Shown here one piece after another: positions 26,383 to 35,556 of a DNA stretch of 64,000 bases. Position numbers and translations under genes: made by a program. The stretch comes from Lonsdalea iberica. Lineage in GTDB: Bacteria; Pseudomonadota; Gammaproteobacteria; Enterobacterales; Enterobacteriaceae. The stretch spans positions 1-64,000 of the forward strand of contig NZ_LUTP01000020.1 of NCBI RefSeq assembly GCF_002111585.1, given 5' to 3'. Position 1 is the stretch's first letter. Every line of letters starts with the position of its first letter. The notes below the pieces were generated by a model. The model saw only the letters and a list, made by a program, of their open reading frames with translations, was not told where the DNA came from and searched no databases.

Positions 26383-27623
26383 GCCGACGCCTGCTGGCGA
26401 GCGTAGACATCCCATGCGGCCTGCAACGCCGCGCCTTGCACCGAGCGGAAACCCAGCCGGTTCAGCACGGCTTCCAGCGCGGTCAGCGTCTGCATGACGC
26501 AGTCTTTGCGGGCGTTGTAACCCATCGTGCCGATCCGCCAGATCTTGCCCTGCAACGGGCCGAAAGAGGTGCCGATCTCGATGGCGAAATCGTCCAGCAG
26601 CAGCTTACGCACGGCCTCCCCGTGGATCCCCTCGGGGATCGTCACGCCCAAGACGTTGTTCATGCGATGCGCCGGATCGCCATAGGCTTGCAGGCCCATG
26701 CCTTCGATCCCGGCCAGCAGCGCCTGCCCGTGCAACGCATGGCGGGCGATGCAGGTGTCCAGCCCTTCTTCCAGAATAATGCGGGCGCACTCGCGGGCGG
26801 CGAACAGCATACTGGTCGCTTCGGTGTGGTGGTTCAGCCGCTCAGGTCCCCAGTAGTCCATGATCATGCCGAGATCGAAGTAGTTGGAGTAGACCATCTC
26901 CTCATCGCCATCCTGATGATCGTCGGTGCGGATCCCCTGCTCCACGCATTTGCGCTGACGGATCGCCGTGGCCATCCGTTCGCTGATCGTCACCGGCGAA
27001 CTGCCGGACGGACCGCCGAGGCACTTCTGCAAACCGGCTGATACCCCGTCCAGCCCCCAGGCGTCGGTCTCCAGCGGATTACCGCCAAAAGACGCGGTCG
27101 CGTCGGTGTAGAACAGCACGCCGTGACGCCGGCAGATATCGCCCAGTTCGTTGAGCGGTTGCAGCATTGTCGTCGAGGTGTCGCCCTGAACGGTCAGCAG
27201 CAGACGCGGTTTGACGCATTTGACGGCCTCTTCGATGCGATCGGGCATGAAGACTTCGCCCCACGGCGCCTCAATCGTATGCACGTCGGCGCGGCAGCGG
27301 CGGGCGATCTCGCACAATAGGTGGCCGAAACGGCCGAAGACCGGCACCAATACGCGATCGCCGGGGCGGATGGCCGAAACCAGCACGGCCTCAATACCCG
27401 ATCGCGAAGTGCCGTCCACCAGCATCGTCCAGCGGTTTTCGGTGCGGAATAGCTGCCGATACAGCGCCATAACCTGATTCATGTAACCGGTCATCACCGG
27501 GTCATACTGGCCAATTAACTGGCTGGACATCGCCCGGAGAACGCGGGGATCGGCGTTAATCGGACCCGGCCCCATCAGCAGACGATGAGGCGGGTTAATT
27601 TGAGCGAACAGTTCGCTTTGCAT
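26379..27623 (-). CDS. pucG: (S)-Ureidoglycine-glyoxylate aminotransferase (PucG-like)
   Basis: PLP-dependent class V aminotransferase, 414 residues, that transfers the amino group of ureidoglycine to glyoxylate giving oxalurate and glycine. HRLLMGPGPINADPRVLRAMS opens the protein as in the AGXT/PucG group; TDATASFGGNPLETD and the lysine region SAGLQKCLGGPSGSSP follow. Start ATG 27623 has AGGAG at 9-base spacing; ATG 27653 is an alternative. Ninety-seven bases separate it from the ABC transporter ATPase gene upstream. Oxalurate made here is the likely substrate of the HpxWXYZ proteins encoded 5 kb away. Confidence 0.9.
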   Translation of the reverse strand: MQSELFAQINPPHRLLMGPGPINADPRVLRAMSSQLIGQYDPVMTGYMNQVMALYRQLFRTENRWTMLVDGTSRSGIEAVLVSAIRPGDRVLVPVFGRFGHLLCEIARRCRADVHTIEAPWGEVFMPDRIEEAVKCVKPRLLLTVQGDTSTTMLQPLNELGDICRRHGVLFYTDATASFGGNPLETDAWGLDGVSAGLQKCLGGPSGSSPVTISERMATAIRQRKCVEQGIRTDDHQDGDEEMVYSNYFDLGMIMDYWGPERLNHHTEATSMLFAARECARIILEEGLDTCIARHALHGQALLAGIEGMGLQAYGDPAHRMNNVLGVTIPEGIHGEAVRKLLLDDFAIEIGTSFGPLQGKIWRIGTMGYNARKDCVMQTLTALEAVLNRLGFRSVQGAALQAAWDVYARQQASA

Positions 27624-27719
27624 AGTGGTGAACTCCTGATGTCCTTGATTCATGGTGTGCGTTGACGCATTGGTCGGAGAAATCGGCGGCAACGTCCGCC
27701 GCAACGGCTTCGTCGCGCG

Positions 27720-28463
27720 TCAGGCTTCCGTCAGCCCGCGCACAGAAGCGATAAACTGTTTCAGTTCCGGGGTCTGCGGTTGGGCGAACAGGCGGCACCC
27801 TTCGCCCTGCTCCCACACGGTGCCCTGATGCATGAACACCACGCGGTCGCCGACCTCGCGGGCAAAATTCATCTCGTGGGTCACCAAAATCAGCGTCATG
27901 CCCTCCGCCGCCAGCTGTTCCAGCACCTTAAGCACCTCACCCACCAGCTCCGGATCCAGCGCCGACGTAATCTCGTCACACAACAGCACTTTGGGATTCA
28001 TCGCCAATGCACGGGCGATAGCCACGCGCTGCTGCTGTCCGCCGGAAAGATTGGCGGGATAGTAGTCCCGACGTTCACCCAGCCCGACTTTGTCCAGCAC
28101 CTGCTCGCCCAGACGACGACACTCCGCCGCGCTTTTGCCCAGCACCAACCGAGGCGCCAGCATCACGTTTTCCAGCGCGGTCATATGCGGGAACAGGTTG
28201 AAATTCTGGAAAATCATGCCGATGGAACGGCTGATCTCGCGCGCCTGAGACTCCCGGTCGGTAATGGTCATGCCACCGAGCTTGATACTGCCTTCCTGAT
28301 AGCCTTCCAGTCCGTTTATGCAACGCAGCAGCGTACTTTTACCCGAGCCGCTTCGCCCGATGATTGAGATCACCTCGCCCATCTCGACGTCCAGGTCCAC
28401 GCCCTTTAACACGTGGTTTTGACCGTAAAACTTATGCACCTGATTAATGGTGATGAGCGGCAT
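27720..28463 (-). CDS. Polar-amino-acid-type ABC transporter, ATPase
   Basis: 247-residue GlnQ/HisP-like ATPase powering a solute-binding-protein-dependent importer. Walker A is GRSGSGKST, the signature is LSGGQQQR, Walker B is VLLCDEIT and the H-loop is LVTHEM. Its start overlaps the preceding permease stop by 20 bases. Together with two permeases and a binding protein, and with pucG and allantoate amidohydrolase following, it very probably imports a ureide or related nitrogen compound; the substrate cannot be read from the sequence. Confidence 0.92.
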   Translation of the reverse strand: MPLITINQVHKFYGQNHVLKGVDLDVEMGEVISIIGRSGSGKSTLLRCINGLEGYQEGSIKLGGMTITDRESQAREISRSIGMIFQNFNLFPHMTALENVMLAPRLVLGKSAAECRRLGEQVLDKVGLGERRDYYPANLSGGQQQRVAIARALAMNPKVLLCDEITSALDPELVGEVLKVLEQLAAEGMTLILVTHEMNFAREVGDRVVFMHQGTVWEQGEGCRLFAQPQTPELKQFIASVRGLTEA

Positions 28464-29100
28464 TGAATTTTTTCTCCAGATAGCGGCTGTAGTAAGACAG
28501 CGGATAACACAGCAGGAAGTAGCCGAGCGCCACCAGTCCGAACACCTTGAAAGGCTGATAGGTGACGTTGTTCAGCATGGTTCCGGCCTTGGTCAGTTCG
28601 ACGAAGCCGATGATGGACGCCAACGCCGTGCCTTTAATCACCTGCACAGAGAAGCCGACCGTCGGGGCGATGGCGATACGCATCGCCTGCGGCGCGACGA
28701 CCCGGCTTAAGGTCTGCCAGAAGCTCAGCCCCAGACAGCGCGAGGCTTCCCACTGGCCGCGCGGCAGCGCCAATACGCTGCCGTGCCAGATATCCACCAG
28801 AAACGCGCTGGTGAACAGCGTCAGCGCCAGCGCGGCGGCCCCCCACGGACTGACGTCGATGCCGAACAGGCCCAGACCAAAGAAGGCGAGGAACAGCTGC
28901 ATCAGCAGCGGCGTGCCCTGAAACAGGTTGGCGTAAGCACGGGTCATCCGCAGCGGCCAGGGACGGCGGGTTAGACGCAGCAGCAACAGCGGCAGCGTCA
29001 CCAACGCGCCGCCGAAGAAAGCGGTCAGCGACAGCAGCACCGTCCAGCGGCCCGCCAGCAGCAAGTTGCGTACGATATCCCAGTCGGTAAAGTTCATCAT
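28444..29100 (-). CDS. ABC transporter permease (HisM/GlnP family)
   Basis: 218-residue inner-membrane subunit with about five hydrophobic segments. The EAA loop (GQWEASRCLGLSFWQTLSRVVAPQAMRIAIAP) contacts the ATPase. ATG 29100 overlaps the stop of the other permease (29097-29100). It probably pairs with that second permease as a heterodimer. Confidence 0.92.
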   Translation of the reverse strand: MMNFTDWDIVRNLLLAGRWTVLLSLTAFFGGALVTLPLLLLRLTRRPWPLRMTRAYANLFQGTPLLMQLFLAFFGLGLFGIDVSPWGAAALALTLFTSAFLVDIWHGSVLALPRGQWEASRCLGLSFWQTLSRVVAPQAMRIAIAPTVGFSVQVIKGTALASIIGFVELTKAGTMLNNVTYQPFKVFGLVALGYFLLCYPLSYYSRYLEKKFNAAHHH

Positions 29101-29765
29101 GCGCCCTGCGTTCCCAGAAAACGGCGCCCCAACATCATCAGCAGTTGGCGCATCAGCAGCGACAACGCCAGATACAGGAGCGTAGTGACCAGATACACCT
29201 CAAAGCTTAAGAAGGTGCGAGATTGGATCAGATTGGCGGCGAAGGTCAGCTCTTCGTACGACACCTGCGATACCACCGAAGAGCCGAGCATGACGATGAT
29301 GCACTGGCTGACCAGCGCCGGATAAATCCGTTGCAGCGCAGGCGGCAAAATCACCCGCAGAAACGTCTGCGTGCGCGTCAACCCCAGCACCCGGCAGGCT
29401 TCCCACTGCCCTTTCGGCGTCACCTGAATGCCCGCGCGGATGATCTCGGTGCTGTAGGCCCCGAGATTCACCAGCATGGCGATCAGCGCCGCCTCGCCTG
29501 CGGTCAACTTCAACCCCAGCCCCGGCAGTCCGAACACGATAAAGAACAGCTGCACGACGAAGGGAGTGTTGCGTATGACCTCCACGTAAACACCCCACAG
29601 ACAGCTCAGCACGTTTGGCTTGCCGCAGCGCAGCGCGGCGCCGCAGATGCCGATGGCGATGCCGCCGACCGTGGCCAGCACCGTCAGTTGCGCGGTGACC
29701 CACAAACCGGCCAGCATCTCCGGCCAGTAAGGCCACAGCGCGGCAAAATCAAGCTGATAGGTCAT
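29097..29765 (-). CDS. ABC transporter permease (HisQ/GlnP family)
   Basis: 222-residue integral membrane subunit, with the amino-acid-permease motif VEVIRNTPFVVQLFFIVFGLP and the EAA loop GQWEACRVLGLTRTQTFLRVILPPALQRIYP. It follows the binding-protein gene by 9 bases and overlaps the next permease by 4, so the four transporter genes form one tightly packed operon. Confidence 0.92.
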   Translation of the reverse strand: MTYQLDFAALWPYWPEMLAGLWVTAQLTVLATVGGIAIGICGAALRCGKPNVLSCLWGVYVEVIRNTPFVVQLFFIVFGLPGLGLKLTAGEAALIAMLVNLGAYSTEIIRAGIQVTPKGQWEACRVLGLTRTQTFLRVILPPALQRIYPALVSQCIIVMLGSSVVSQVSYEELTFAANLIQSRTFLSFEVYLVTTLLYLALSLLMRQLLMMLGRRFLGTQGA

Positions 29766-29774
29766 GCGTTACCC

Positions 29775-30566
29775 TCATGCGCCCAGATTGGCGGGTAGCG
29801 GCGCTTTCAGCCACTTCTGCGACAGGCCGTTCAGCGTGTTGTCTTTTACCGCCTTTTCAATCAGCGCATTGACCTTCTCTTTCAATGCGGGTTCGCCTTT
29901 TTTCAGGCCGATAAAGCACGGCGAATCTTTCAGCATGAATTTCGCCACCGGCGCTTTCGTCGGGGTCTGCGCGGCGATGGCCGCGACCACCAGGTTACCG
30001 GTCGCAATGTACTGCACCTGTCCGGACAGGTAAGCCGACAGCGTGGTGTTATTGTCCTCATAGCGTTTCAGCTGCGCCTCTTTCGGCGCGATGGCGGTCA
30101 ACACCATATCTTCCACCGCGCCGCGGGTGACGCCCACGCTTTTGCCCGCGAGCGCTTGAGGATTGGCGAGGTCGCCGTCTTTCGGTCCGAACACGCCCAG
30201 GAAAAACGGCGCGTAGGCGCGAGTAAAGTCGATCACCTTTTCGCGCTCGGCGTTTTTACCCAGGCTGGAGATCACCAGATCCACCTTGTTGGTTTGCAGA
30301 TAAGGGACACGGTTGGCGCTGCTCACGGGCACCAGCTGCAACTTTAGTTTCATCTCGCTGGCCAGATAACGGGCTATGTCGATATCGTAGCCCTGCGGCT
30401 GAAGATCCGTGCCGACCGAGCCGAACGGCGGGAAGTCCTGCGGTACGGCGACGCGTAGTACACCGCGCTTTTCAATGTCTTGCAGCTGGTCTGCCAGAGC
30501 ATGCCCAGACTGTACGAAAAACAGCGCCGCGCTGACCACGGCCAAGAAACCTTTTCTGATATCCAT
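29775..30566 (-). CDS. Periplasmic solute-binding protein of the ABC importer (SBP family 3)
   Basis: 263 residues with a cleavable signal peptide (MDIRKGFLAVVSAALFFVQSGHALA). The mature part has the bacterial extracellular solute-binding family 3 layout: LQDIEKRGVLRVAVPQDFPPFG, LQPQGYDIDIARYLA, VDLVISSLGKNAEREKVIDFTRAY and GVTRGAVEDM. First gene of the importer/pucG/amidohydrolase operon, so likely the most abundant product. Substrate unknown; context suggests allantoin, allantoate or a related ureide. AT-rich promoter region and then an array of tandem repeats lie upstream. Confidence 0.92.
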   Translation of the reverse strand: MDIRKGFLAVVSAALFFVQSGHALADQLQDIEKRGVLRVAVPQDFPPFGSVGTDLQPQGYDIDIARYLASEMKLKLQLVPVSSANRVPYLQTNKVDLVISSLGKNAEREKVIDFTRAYAPFFLGVFGPKDGDLANPQALAGKSVGVTRGAVEDMVLTAIAPKEAQLKRYEDNNTTLSAYLSGQVQYIATGNLVVAAIAAQTPTKAPVAKFMLKDSPCFIGLKKGEPALKEKVNALIEKAVKDNTLNGLSQKWLKAPLPANLGA

Positions 30567-31252
30567 CGCTCTGCTCCTGGTTCGCCAATATGAAACAAAA
30601 GATTCTCAACAAACACTAATGAAACTATCGTTACAAATAACCGAGCAAGATATATGCCAATAATGAGGTTGTCAGCGTGGTGAGATGAGCGGCAGAAAAA
30701 AGCGCAGACCTTCCTATAAATCGTCTTTCTGCCAGCATGGGCGAGGAGACGCATCGCGGAAACGGCGAAGAGAAGACAGCGATGCTCGCACTGAAACAAT
30801 GCACTGCAAGAGAGCAACAGCACTATTCTGGTGCTGAAAGCCGGCTCATCGCTTGCCGCGACCTACATCTCCCTTTGGCATGACGACATTACCGCCATCA
30901 TGGGTTATGCAAAACATCACGAATGTTCCAAGGCGTTGACGTCAGGGGGGCGGCCAGACGCAGGCGGAGTGACGACATTGCCGGCATCATGAGTTATTCA
31001 AAGCATTACGGATGTCCCGTAGTGTTAACGATGGCGGTAGGCAGGCGGCATGACGACATTACCGCCATCATGGATTATGCAAAACGTCACGAACGTTCCA
31101 AGGCGTTGACGTCAGGGGGGCGGCCATAGGCTGTCGGAGTGACGCCGGTAGGCGGTGTACCTGAAATATCGACGTAGGTTGCCGTTTATTCATGCCCGAC
31201 AAGCGGCGCTGCGCCCCGCCAACGGCATTCACACGTTGAGACAACACTTCGC
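30567..31252. other. Intergenic region upstream of the ABC importer operon
   Basis: A 686-base gap between two minus-strand genes. The proximal AT-rich 100 bases should hold the importer promoter. The distal half is occupied by a tandem repeat array (30881-31139). No convincing gene. Confidence 0.6.
30881..31139. repeat. Tandem repeat array, units of 89, 81 and 89 bp
   Basis: Three consecutive units each start with TGACGACATT. The first (30881-30969) and third (31051-31139) differ at only 7 of 89 positions; the middle unit (30970-31050) is more diverged and 81 bp long. A truncated fourth start (TGACGCCGG) follows at 31140. The first and third units differ from each other at G/D, H/R and C/R codons in the only long frame, so the array does not look selected as protein. 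Confidence 0.85.
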
Positions 31253-32092
31253 CTAACGCTGCTCCAGCTCATCCAGTTGCTGATACAGATCGGCGATGTG
31301 ATGGATGCGCTGACGCCCGTCCTGCAACATTTCGTGCAGCAACGCGTTGCTCAGCAAGTTGACCAACCCCATCGCGGAGGCGTAGCTGTCGAAGGCGGAG
31401 ACGCTGTCCAACGGCGCGCTCAGCGTCCAGGTCGCCAGCGGTTGCAGACGGTGGGCCTGCGGCTCGCACAGCAGCAGCACCGGGATCTGTTTTTCCTTTA
31501 ATTGGGCGAGCAAAGACGGCATCAGCCGTGGACGGCGGCGGAACGCGGCCACGATCACAACATCCTCTGGACTCAAGTCGGCCAGCTCTTCCGCCAACGT
31601 CTGCCCCGGCTGCGCCAAAAGACAGACCTGGGGCCTCACCTGTAACAGCTGTTGACGCAGATGCAGCGCCACCGGGTAGCTGTTGCGCAGCCCGATCAGG
31701 CAGACGCGCCGGGCCTGCTGGAGCGCGGCAATCACCGCGCCGAACTGCCCCGCATCGATCTGATTAACCCACTGGGTCAGGTTCGCCATTTCCTGCTTAT
31801 AGTGACGCGCCAGCAGGGTATTCCCCTGTACCGCATCGCGGTTGTCGGCCAACGGCATGCCGCTTTGACGCAGCGTGCGCAGCTCATCGCGCATTTCGCG
31901 GTAGCTAGGATAGCCGAGACGACGAAATAGGCGGCTGACGGTCGCTTTGGAGACGCCGCACAGCCGCGACAGCTCCGCGCTGTTGTAGCTGATCAGGTCG
32001 TTGAGGTGATCGAAAATGAACTCCGCGACCCGCCGCTCCTGAGGGGAAAGCGCATCAAAGTGGCTGCGTAGCCGTTCATCAATCTGCTTCAT
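31253..32092 (-). CDS. RpiR/MurR-family transcriptional regulator
   Basis: 279 residues: an N-terminal HTH_6 DNA-binding domain (about 1-77; LSPQERRVAEFIFDHL, SAELSRLCGVSKATVSRLFRRLGYPSYREMR) and a C-terminal SIS sugar-phosphate-type domain (about 125-260). ATG 32092 is preceded by AGAGG at good spacing; ATG 32122 lacks one. The gene is divergent from hpxW and downstream of nothing else, so it probably controls hpxWXYZ and perhaps the importer operon. A SIS domain suggests a small phosphorylated or ureide effector. It occupies the position of the dedicated regulator seen beside hpxWXYZ in Klebsiella, but I do not assign that name. Confidence 0.88.
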   Translation of the reverse strand: MKQIDERLRSHFDALSPQERRVAEFIFDHLNDLISYNSAELSRLCGVSKATVSRLFRRLGYPSYREMRDELRTLRQSGMPLADNRDAVQGNTLLARHYKQEMANLTQWVNQIDAGQFGAVIAALQQARRVCLIGLRNSYPVALHLRQQLLQVRPQVCLLAQPGQTLAEELADLSPEDVVIVAAFRRRPRLMPSLLAQLKEKQIPVLLLCEPQAHRLQPLATWTLSAPLDSVSAFDSYASAMGLVNLLSNALLHEMLQDGRQRIHHIADLYQQLDELEQR

Positions 32093-32312
32093 ACCTGCCT
32101 CTGTAACTTTCGTTTCATCCATTTACGGTATCGCTGCACCTTAGCACACCTCTTCACGAGAACGGCAAGAGGAAAAAGAGTGGAATGCTTTTTGCTTTTA
32201 TCTTGAGTCGATTATCCGTGGGCCCCCTTACGGCACGACGTCTGGCCTGTGCTTTATCACTCGCCGACGTTGAGCGCCGGAGCCTTGCCCCCTGGCAATG
32301 GGAATCTTTTAG

Positions 32313-33899
32313 ATGATGCACAGTAATATCGCGCCCGCCGGCATGGCGGTGACGCCACATCACCTGGCCAGCGCTTCCGCTCAGGCCGTTTTGCGGGAGG
32401 GCGGCAATGCGATTGAAGCGATGGTCGCCGCCGCCTCCACCATCGCCGTCGTCTATCCGCACATGAACAGTCTGGGCGGAGACGGTTTCTGGCTTATCGT
32501 GCCGCCGCAGGGCGACCCCATAGCCATCGACGCCAGCGGACCGGCTGGCTCGCTGGCCAACCGCGCAATGTATGACGGAATGGCGCGCATTCCTCATCGC
32601 GGTCCCAACGCCGCCATCACCGTGGCGGGCACCGTCGGCGGGTGGCAGGAAGCACTGCGCTACGCCGACCAACTGGGCGGAACATCACTGCCGCTGAAGC
32701 GGCTGCTGGCCGACGCGATCCGCTACGCCGAACACGGTATTCCCGTCACGCCCTCGCAGTCGGACGCGCTCACGCAGCATGTTGACGCCCTCAGCGCCAA
32801 CGCCGAATTCCGCCGCGTCTTCTTGCCGGACGGTCGCCCCCCTTCCCCCGGCAGCCGCTTCGTTCAGTCCGATCTTGCCCGCACGCTAACGCAGCTGGCG
32901 CAAGACGGTCTGGACAGTTTTTATCGCGGCGCGCTGGCCGATACGCTGGCGGCAGCCATGGCGCAGATAGGTATGCCGGTAACCCGAGACGATCTGGCTA
33001 ACTACCGCGCCAAACGCGTCGCGCCGCTGAGGTTGGCCCACAGTCAGGGCGAGATTTTCAACCTGGCGCCGCCGACGCAAGGGCTGGTGTCACTCGCGAT
33101 CCTCGGGATCGCCGACCGGCTAGACATGGCCGATCTCAACGATGCGCAAACGATCCACCGCATCGTCGAAGCCACCAAGCTGGCGTTTGAACTGCGCGAT
33201 GCCTACATCACGGATCCCAGACACGTCACGCAGGATATCCCCGTTCTGCTCAGCGCCGATGTGCTGGACGCCTTGAGCGCCCGGGTTGATACCGGCGTCG
33301 CCGCGCCTTGGGGAGAAGGCAAAGGCCCCGGCGATACCGTGTGGATGGGCGTATGCGACGCCAGCGGATTGTCGGTTTCCTTTATTCAGAGCCTCTATCA
33401 CGAATTCGGCAGCGGCGTGGTACTGCCGGAAACCGGTATCGTCTGGCAGAACCGGGGCGCCTCGTTCAGCCTCGATCCGCAGCATCTGCTGGCGCTGGAA
33501 CCGGGAAAACAGCCGTTTCACACTCTGAATCCGGCCGCCGCACGGCTGTCTGACGGAAGGACGATGGTCTACGGATCGATGGGCGGCGACGGCCAGCCGC
33601 AAACGCAGGCGGCGCTGTTTATCCGCCACGTAGTGCAGGGACTGCCGCTACAGCAAGCCATCGCCGCGCCGCGCTGGCTGCTGGGCCGCACCTGGGGACA
33701 AACCTCCGACAGTCTGAAGCTGGAGGACCGCTTCACGGCCGCCACCGTCGATACGCTACGCGGTCTGGGCCATGAGGTGGAGATGCTGCCCGACTTCAGC
33801 GAGAGCGTCGGACACGCAGGCGCCATCGTGCGCCATACTAACGGTATGCTCGAAGGGGCGTTCGACCCGCGCAGCAACGGCAGCGCCCTCGGCTTCTAA
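32313..33899 (+). CDS. hpxW: Oxamate amidohydrolase HpxW (gamma-glutamyltransferase fold)
   Basis: 528-residue Ntn-hydrolase of the gamma-glutamyltranspeptidase family without a signal peptide, unlike periplasmic Ggt. In the uric-acid/oxalurate route HpxW hydrolyses oxamate to oxalate and ammonia. Self-cleavage should occur before Thr342 (GPGDTVWMGVCD), making a large N-terminal and small C-terminal subunit; GGxG-type loops HMNSLGGDGFW and GSMGGDGQPQTQ are present. Identity rests on the family plus the following hpxX, hpxY and hpxZ genes in the Klebsiella order. Two adjacent ATGs (32313, 32316); only a weak GGGAA precedes them. Confidence 0.92.
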   Translation: MMHSNIAPAGMAVTPHHLASASAQAVLREGGNAIEAMVAAASTIAVVYPHMNSLGGDGFWLIVPPQGDPIAIDASGPAGSLANRAMYDGMARIPHRGPNAAITVAGTVGGWQEALRYADQLGGTSLPLKRLLADAIRYAEHGIPVTPSQSDALTQHVDALSANAEFRRVFLPDGRPPSPGSRFVQSDLARTLTQLAQDGLDSFYRGALADTLAAAMAQIGMPVTRDDLANYRAKRVAPLRLAHSQGEIFNLAPPTQGLVSLAILGIADRLDMADLNDAQTIHRIVEATKLAFELRDAYITDPRHVTQDIPVLLSADVLDALSARVDTGVAAPWGEGKGPGDTVWMGVCDASGLSVSFIQSLYHEFGSGVVLPETGIVWQNRGASFSLDPQHLLALEPGKQPFHTLNPAAARLSDGRTMVYGSMGGDGQPQTQAALFIRHVVQGLPLQQAIAAPRWLLGRTWGQTSDSLKLEDRFTAATVDTLRGLGHEVEMLPDFSESVGHAGAIVRHTNGMLEGAFDPRSNGSALGF

Positions 33900-33938
33900 A
33901 CCGATAAGACCGCGACCAAGAGAATGACAGAGGGAACC

Positions 33939-34136
33939 ATGAGTGAGATGAAACTTGATGACGCCGCGCTGGCCGACTATCTGCGGCAAATGGAAACATT
34001 ACTGGCGCTGGAATTGGATCCCGCCCGCCGCGAGGAATTGCAGCGACAGTTCAGCCGCATCGCCGATATGGCGTTGCCGCTGATGGCCTTTCCGCTGGAC
34101 GAACGTGAAGAAATTGCGGGGGTTTATCGGTTATGA
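33939..34136 (+). CDS. hpxX: HpxX, small oxalurate-pathway protein (DUF4089)
   Basis: 65-residue helical protein (LADYLRQMETLLALELDPARREELQRQFSRIADMA, MAFPLDEREEIAGVYRL), typical of the short DUF4089 partner encoded before AtzE-type amidases, comparable to AtzG in the cyanuric acid system where it forms a complex with the amidase. ATG 33939 has GAGGG at correct distance; ATG 33924 is less likely. Its stop overlaps the start of hpxY (34133-34136), supporting coupled synthesis of a complex. Confidence 0.9.
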   Translation: MSEMKLDDAALADYLRQMETLLALELDPARREELQRQFSRIADMALPLMAFPLDEREEIAGVYRL

Positions 34137-35539
34137 GTACGACACGTCACCCCGGCAGCTATTCCATTAATGAGATTCAGACGCTGCAAGAGCGCGGCGA
34201 ACTGTCCGCGCAGGACATTGCCCGACAGACGCTGGCGCACATTGCCGAGCGCAATCCCCAGCTCAATGCTTACACCCGTGTCACCGAAACGCGCATGCTG
34301 GAAGAGGCCGCGCAGCGCGATCAACAACGCCGCGACGGTGCCGCGTTGCCCACGCTGACCGGCGTGCCGTATGCGGTTAAAAATCTGTTCGACGTGGCAG
34401 GCGAAACCACGCTGGCGGGAGCGAAGCTGTTTAGCCAGCGTCCCCCCGCCACGCAGGATGCCTACGCCGTCTGCCGGCTAAGCGCTCAGGGCGCGCTGCT
34501 GTCGGGGCTGTTGAACATGGATGCCTACGCCTATGGCTTCACGACGGAGAACACCCACTATGGCGCGACGCGGAACCCGCATGACGTCAACCGCATCGCG
34601 GGCGGCTCCTCCGGCGGTTCGGCGGCGGCGGTCGCGGCCGGGCTGGTGACCTTCGCGCTCGGCAGCGACACTAACGGATCCATTCGCGTCCCTTCATCGC
34701 TGTGCGGCATTTTCGGGCTTAAGCCGACCTTTGGTCGCCTGTCTCGCCGCGGCGCGCAGCCCTTCGTCGCCAGTCTCGATCACATCGGCCCGATGGCGCG
34801 CAATACCGAGGATCTGGCGCAGGTGTTTGATCTACTGCAAGGCATCGACGCTCACGATCGTTTTCAAACGCCGCGTTCGTCGCTGGACTGCTCGACCGCG
34901 CTGGATGATGACGCGCAGCCAATACGCGCCAGAATTCTGGCGGGCTATTTCGCCGACTGGTGCGACGAACACGCGAAAACCGCCGTACTGCGGGTCGCCC
35001 GGGCGCTGGGGGCGGATGATAACGTGTTGATCGACGATGCCGCGCTGGCCCGCACGGCCGCTTTCCTGATCTCCGCCAGCGAGGGCGGGAATCAGTACCT
35101 GCCCGCGCTGCGAAACGTACCGGATCAGTTCGAACCGCATTCGCGCGAACGCCTGCTGGCCGGCGCGATGATCCCGGCGACGTGGTACGTGCAGGCTCAG
35201 CGATTCCGCGACCACTTCCGCCGGAAAGTCCTGTCGCTGTTCGAACACACCGACCTGTTGATTGCCCCGGCAACGCCCTGCTCGGCGACGTTGATCGGTC
35301 AGGAAACGATGAGCATTAACGGCGTGGATCTGCCTATTCGCGCCAGCATGGGCATGCTCACGCAGCCGATTTCATTCGTCGGTCTGCCGGTCGTGACCGT
35401 GCCGCTGCTCACCGACTCCGGGCTGCCCATCGGCGTTCAACTGATTGCCGCGCCGTGGCGCGAAGACATTGCGCTGCGCGCGGCCCGACGACTGGAACAG
35501 CAAGGCATCACGCATGCCGTCATCCCCTTACCGCTCTGA
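34133..35539 (+). CDS. hpxY: HpxY, AtzE-family amidohydrolase (oxalurate pathway)
   Basis: 468-residue amidase-signature enzyme. The Ser-cisSer-Lys triad is readable as Lys83 (GVPYAVKNLFD), Ser159 (IAGGSSGGSAAA) and Ser183 (GSDTNGSIRVPSS). AtzE relatives hydrolyse 1-carboxybiuret; in the Hpx pathway HpxY is thought to act on oxalurate to give oxamate, which HpxW then cleaves. Coupled to hpxX by an ATGA overlap and followed 17 bases later by hpxZ. Confidence 0.92.
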   Translation: MSTTRHPGSYSINEIQTLQERGELSAQDIARQTLAHIAERNPQLNAYTRVTETRMLEEAAQRDQQRRDGAALPTLTGVPYAVKNLFDVAGETTLAGAKLFSQRPPATQDAYAVCRLSAQGALLSGLLNMDAYAYGFTTENTHYGATRNPHDVNRIAGGSSGGSAAAVAAGLVTFALGSDTNGSIRVPSSLCGIFGLKPTFGRLSRRGAQPFVASLDHIGPMARNTEDLAQVFDLLQGIDAHDRFQTPRSSLDCSTALDDDAQPIRARILAGYFADWCDEHAKTAVLRVARALGADDNVLIDDAALARTAAFLISASEGGNQYLPALRNVPDQFEPHSRERLLAGAMIPATWYVQAQRFRDHFRRKVLSLFEHTDLLIAPATPCSATLIGQETMSINGVDLPIRASMGMLTQPISFVGLPVVTVPLLTDSGLPIGVQLIAAPWREDIALRAARRLEQQGITHAVIPLPL

Positions 35540-35556
35540 AACGCAAGGAATCAGAC

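Noticed and set aside
30923..31129. 68-codon plus-strand frame across the repeat array encoding repeated DDI-IM-Y-K units
   Set aside because: The first and third repeat units differ only at amino-acid-changing positions in this frame, the unit lengths (89, 81) break frame, and there is no ribosome binding site; the repeat explains the apparent protein repeat.
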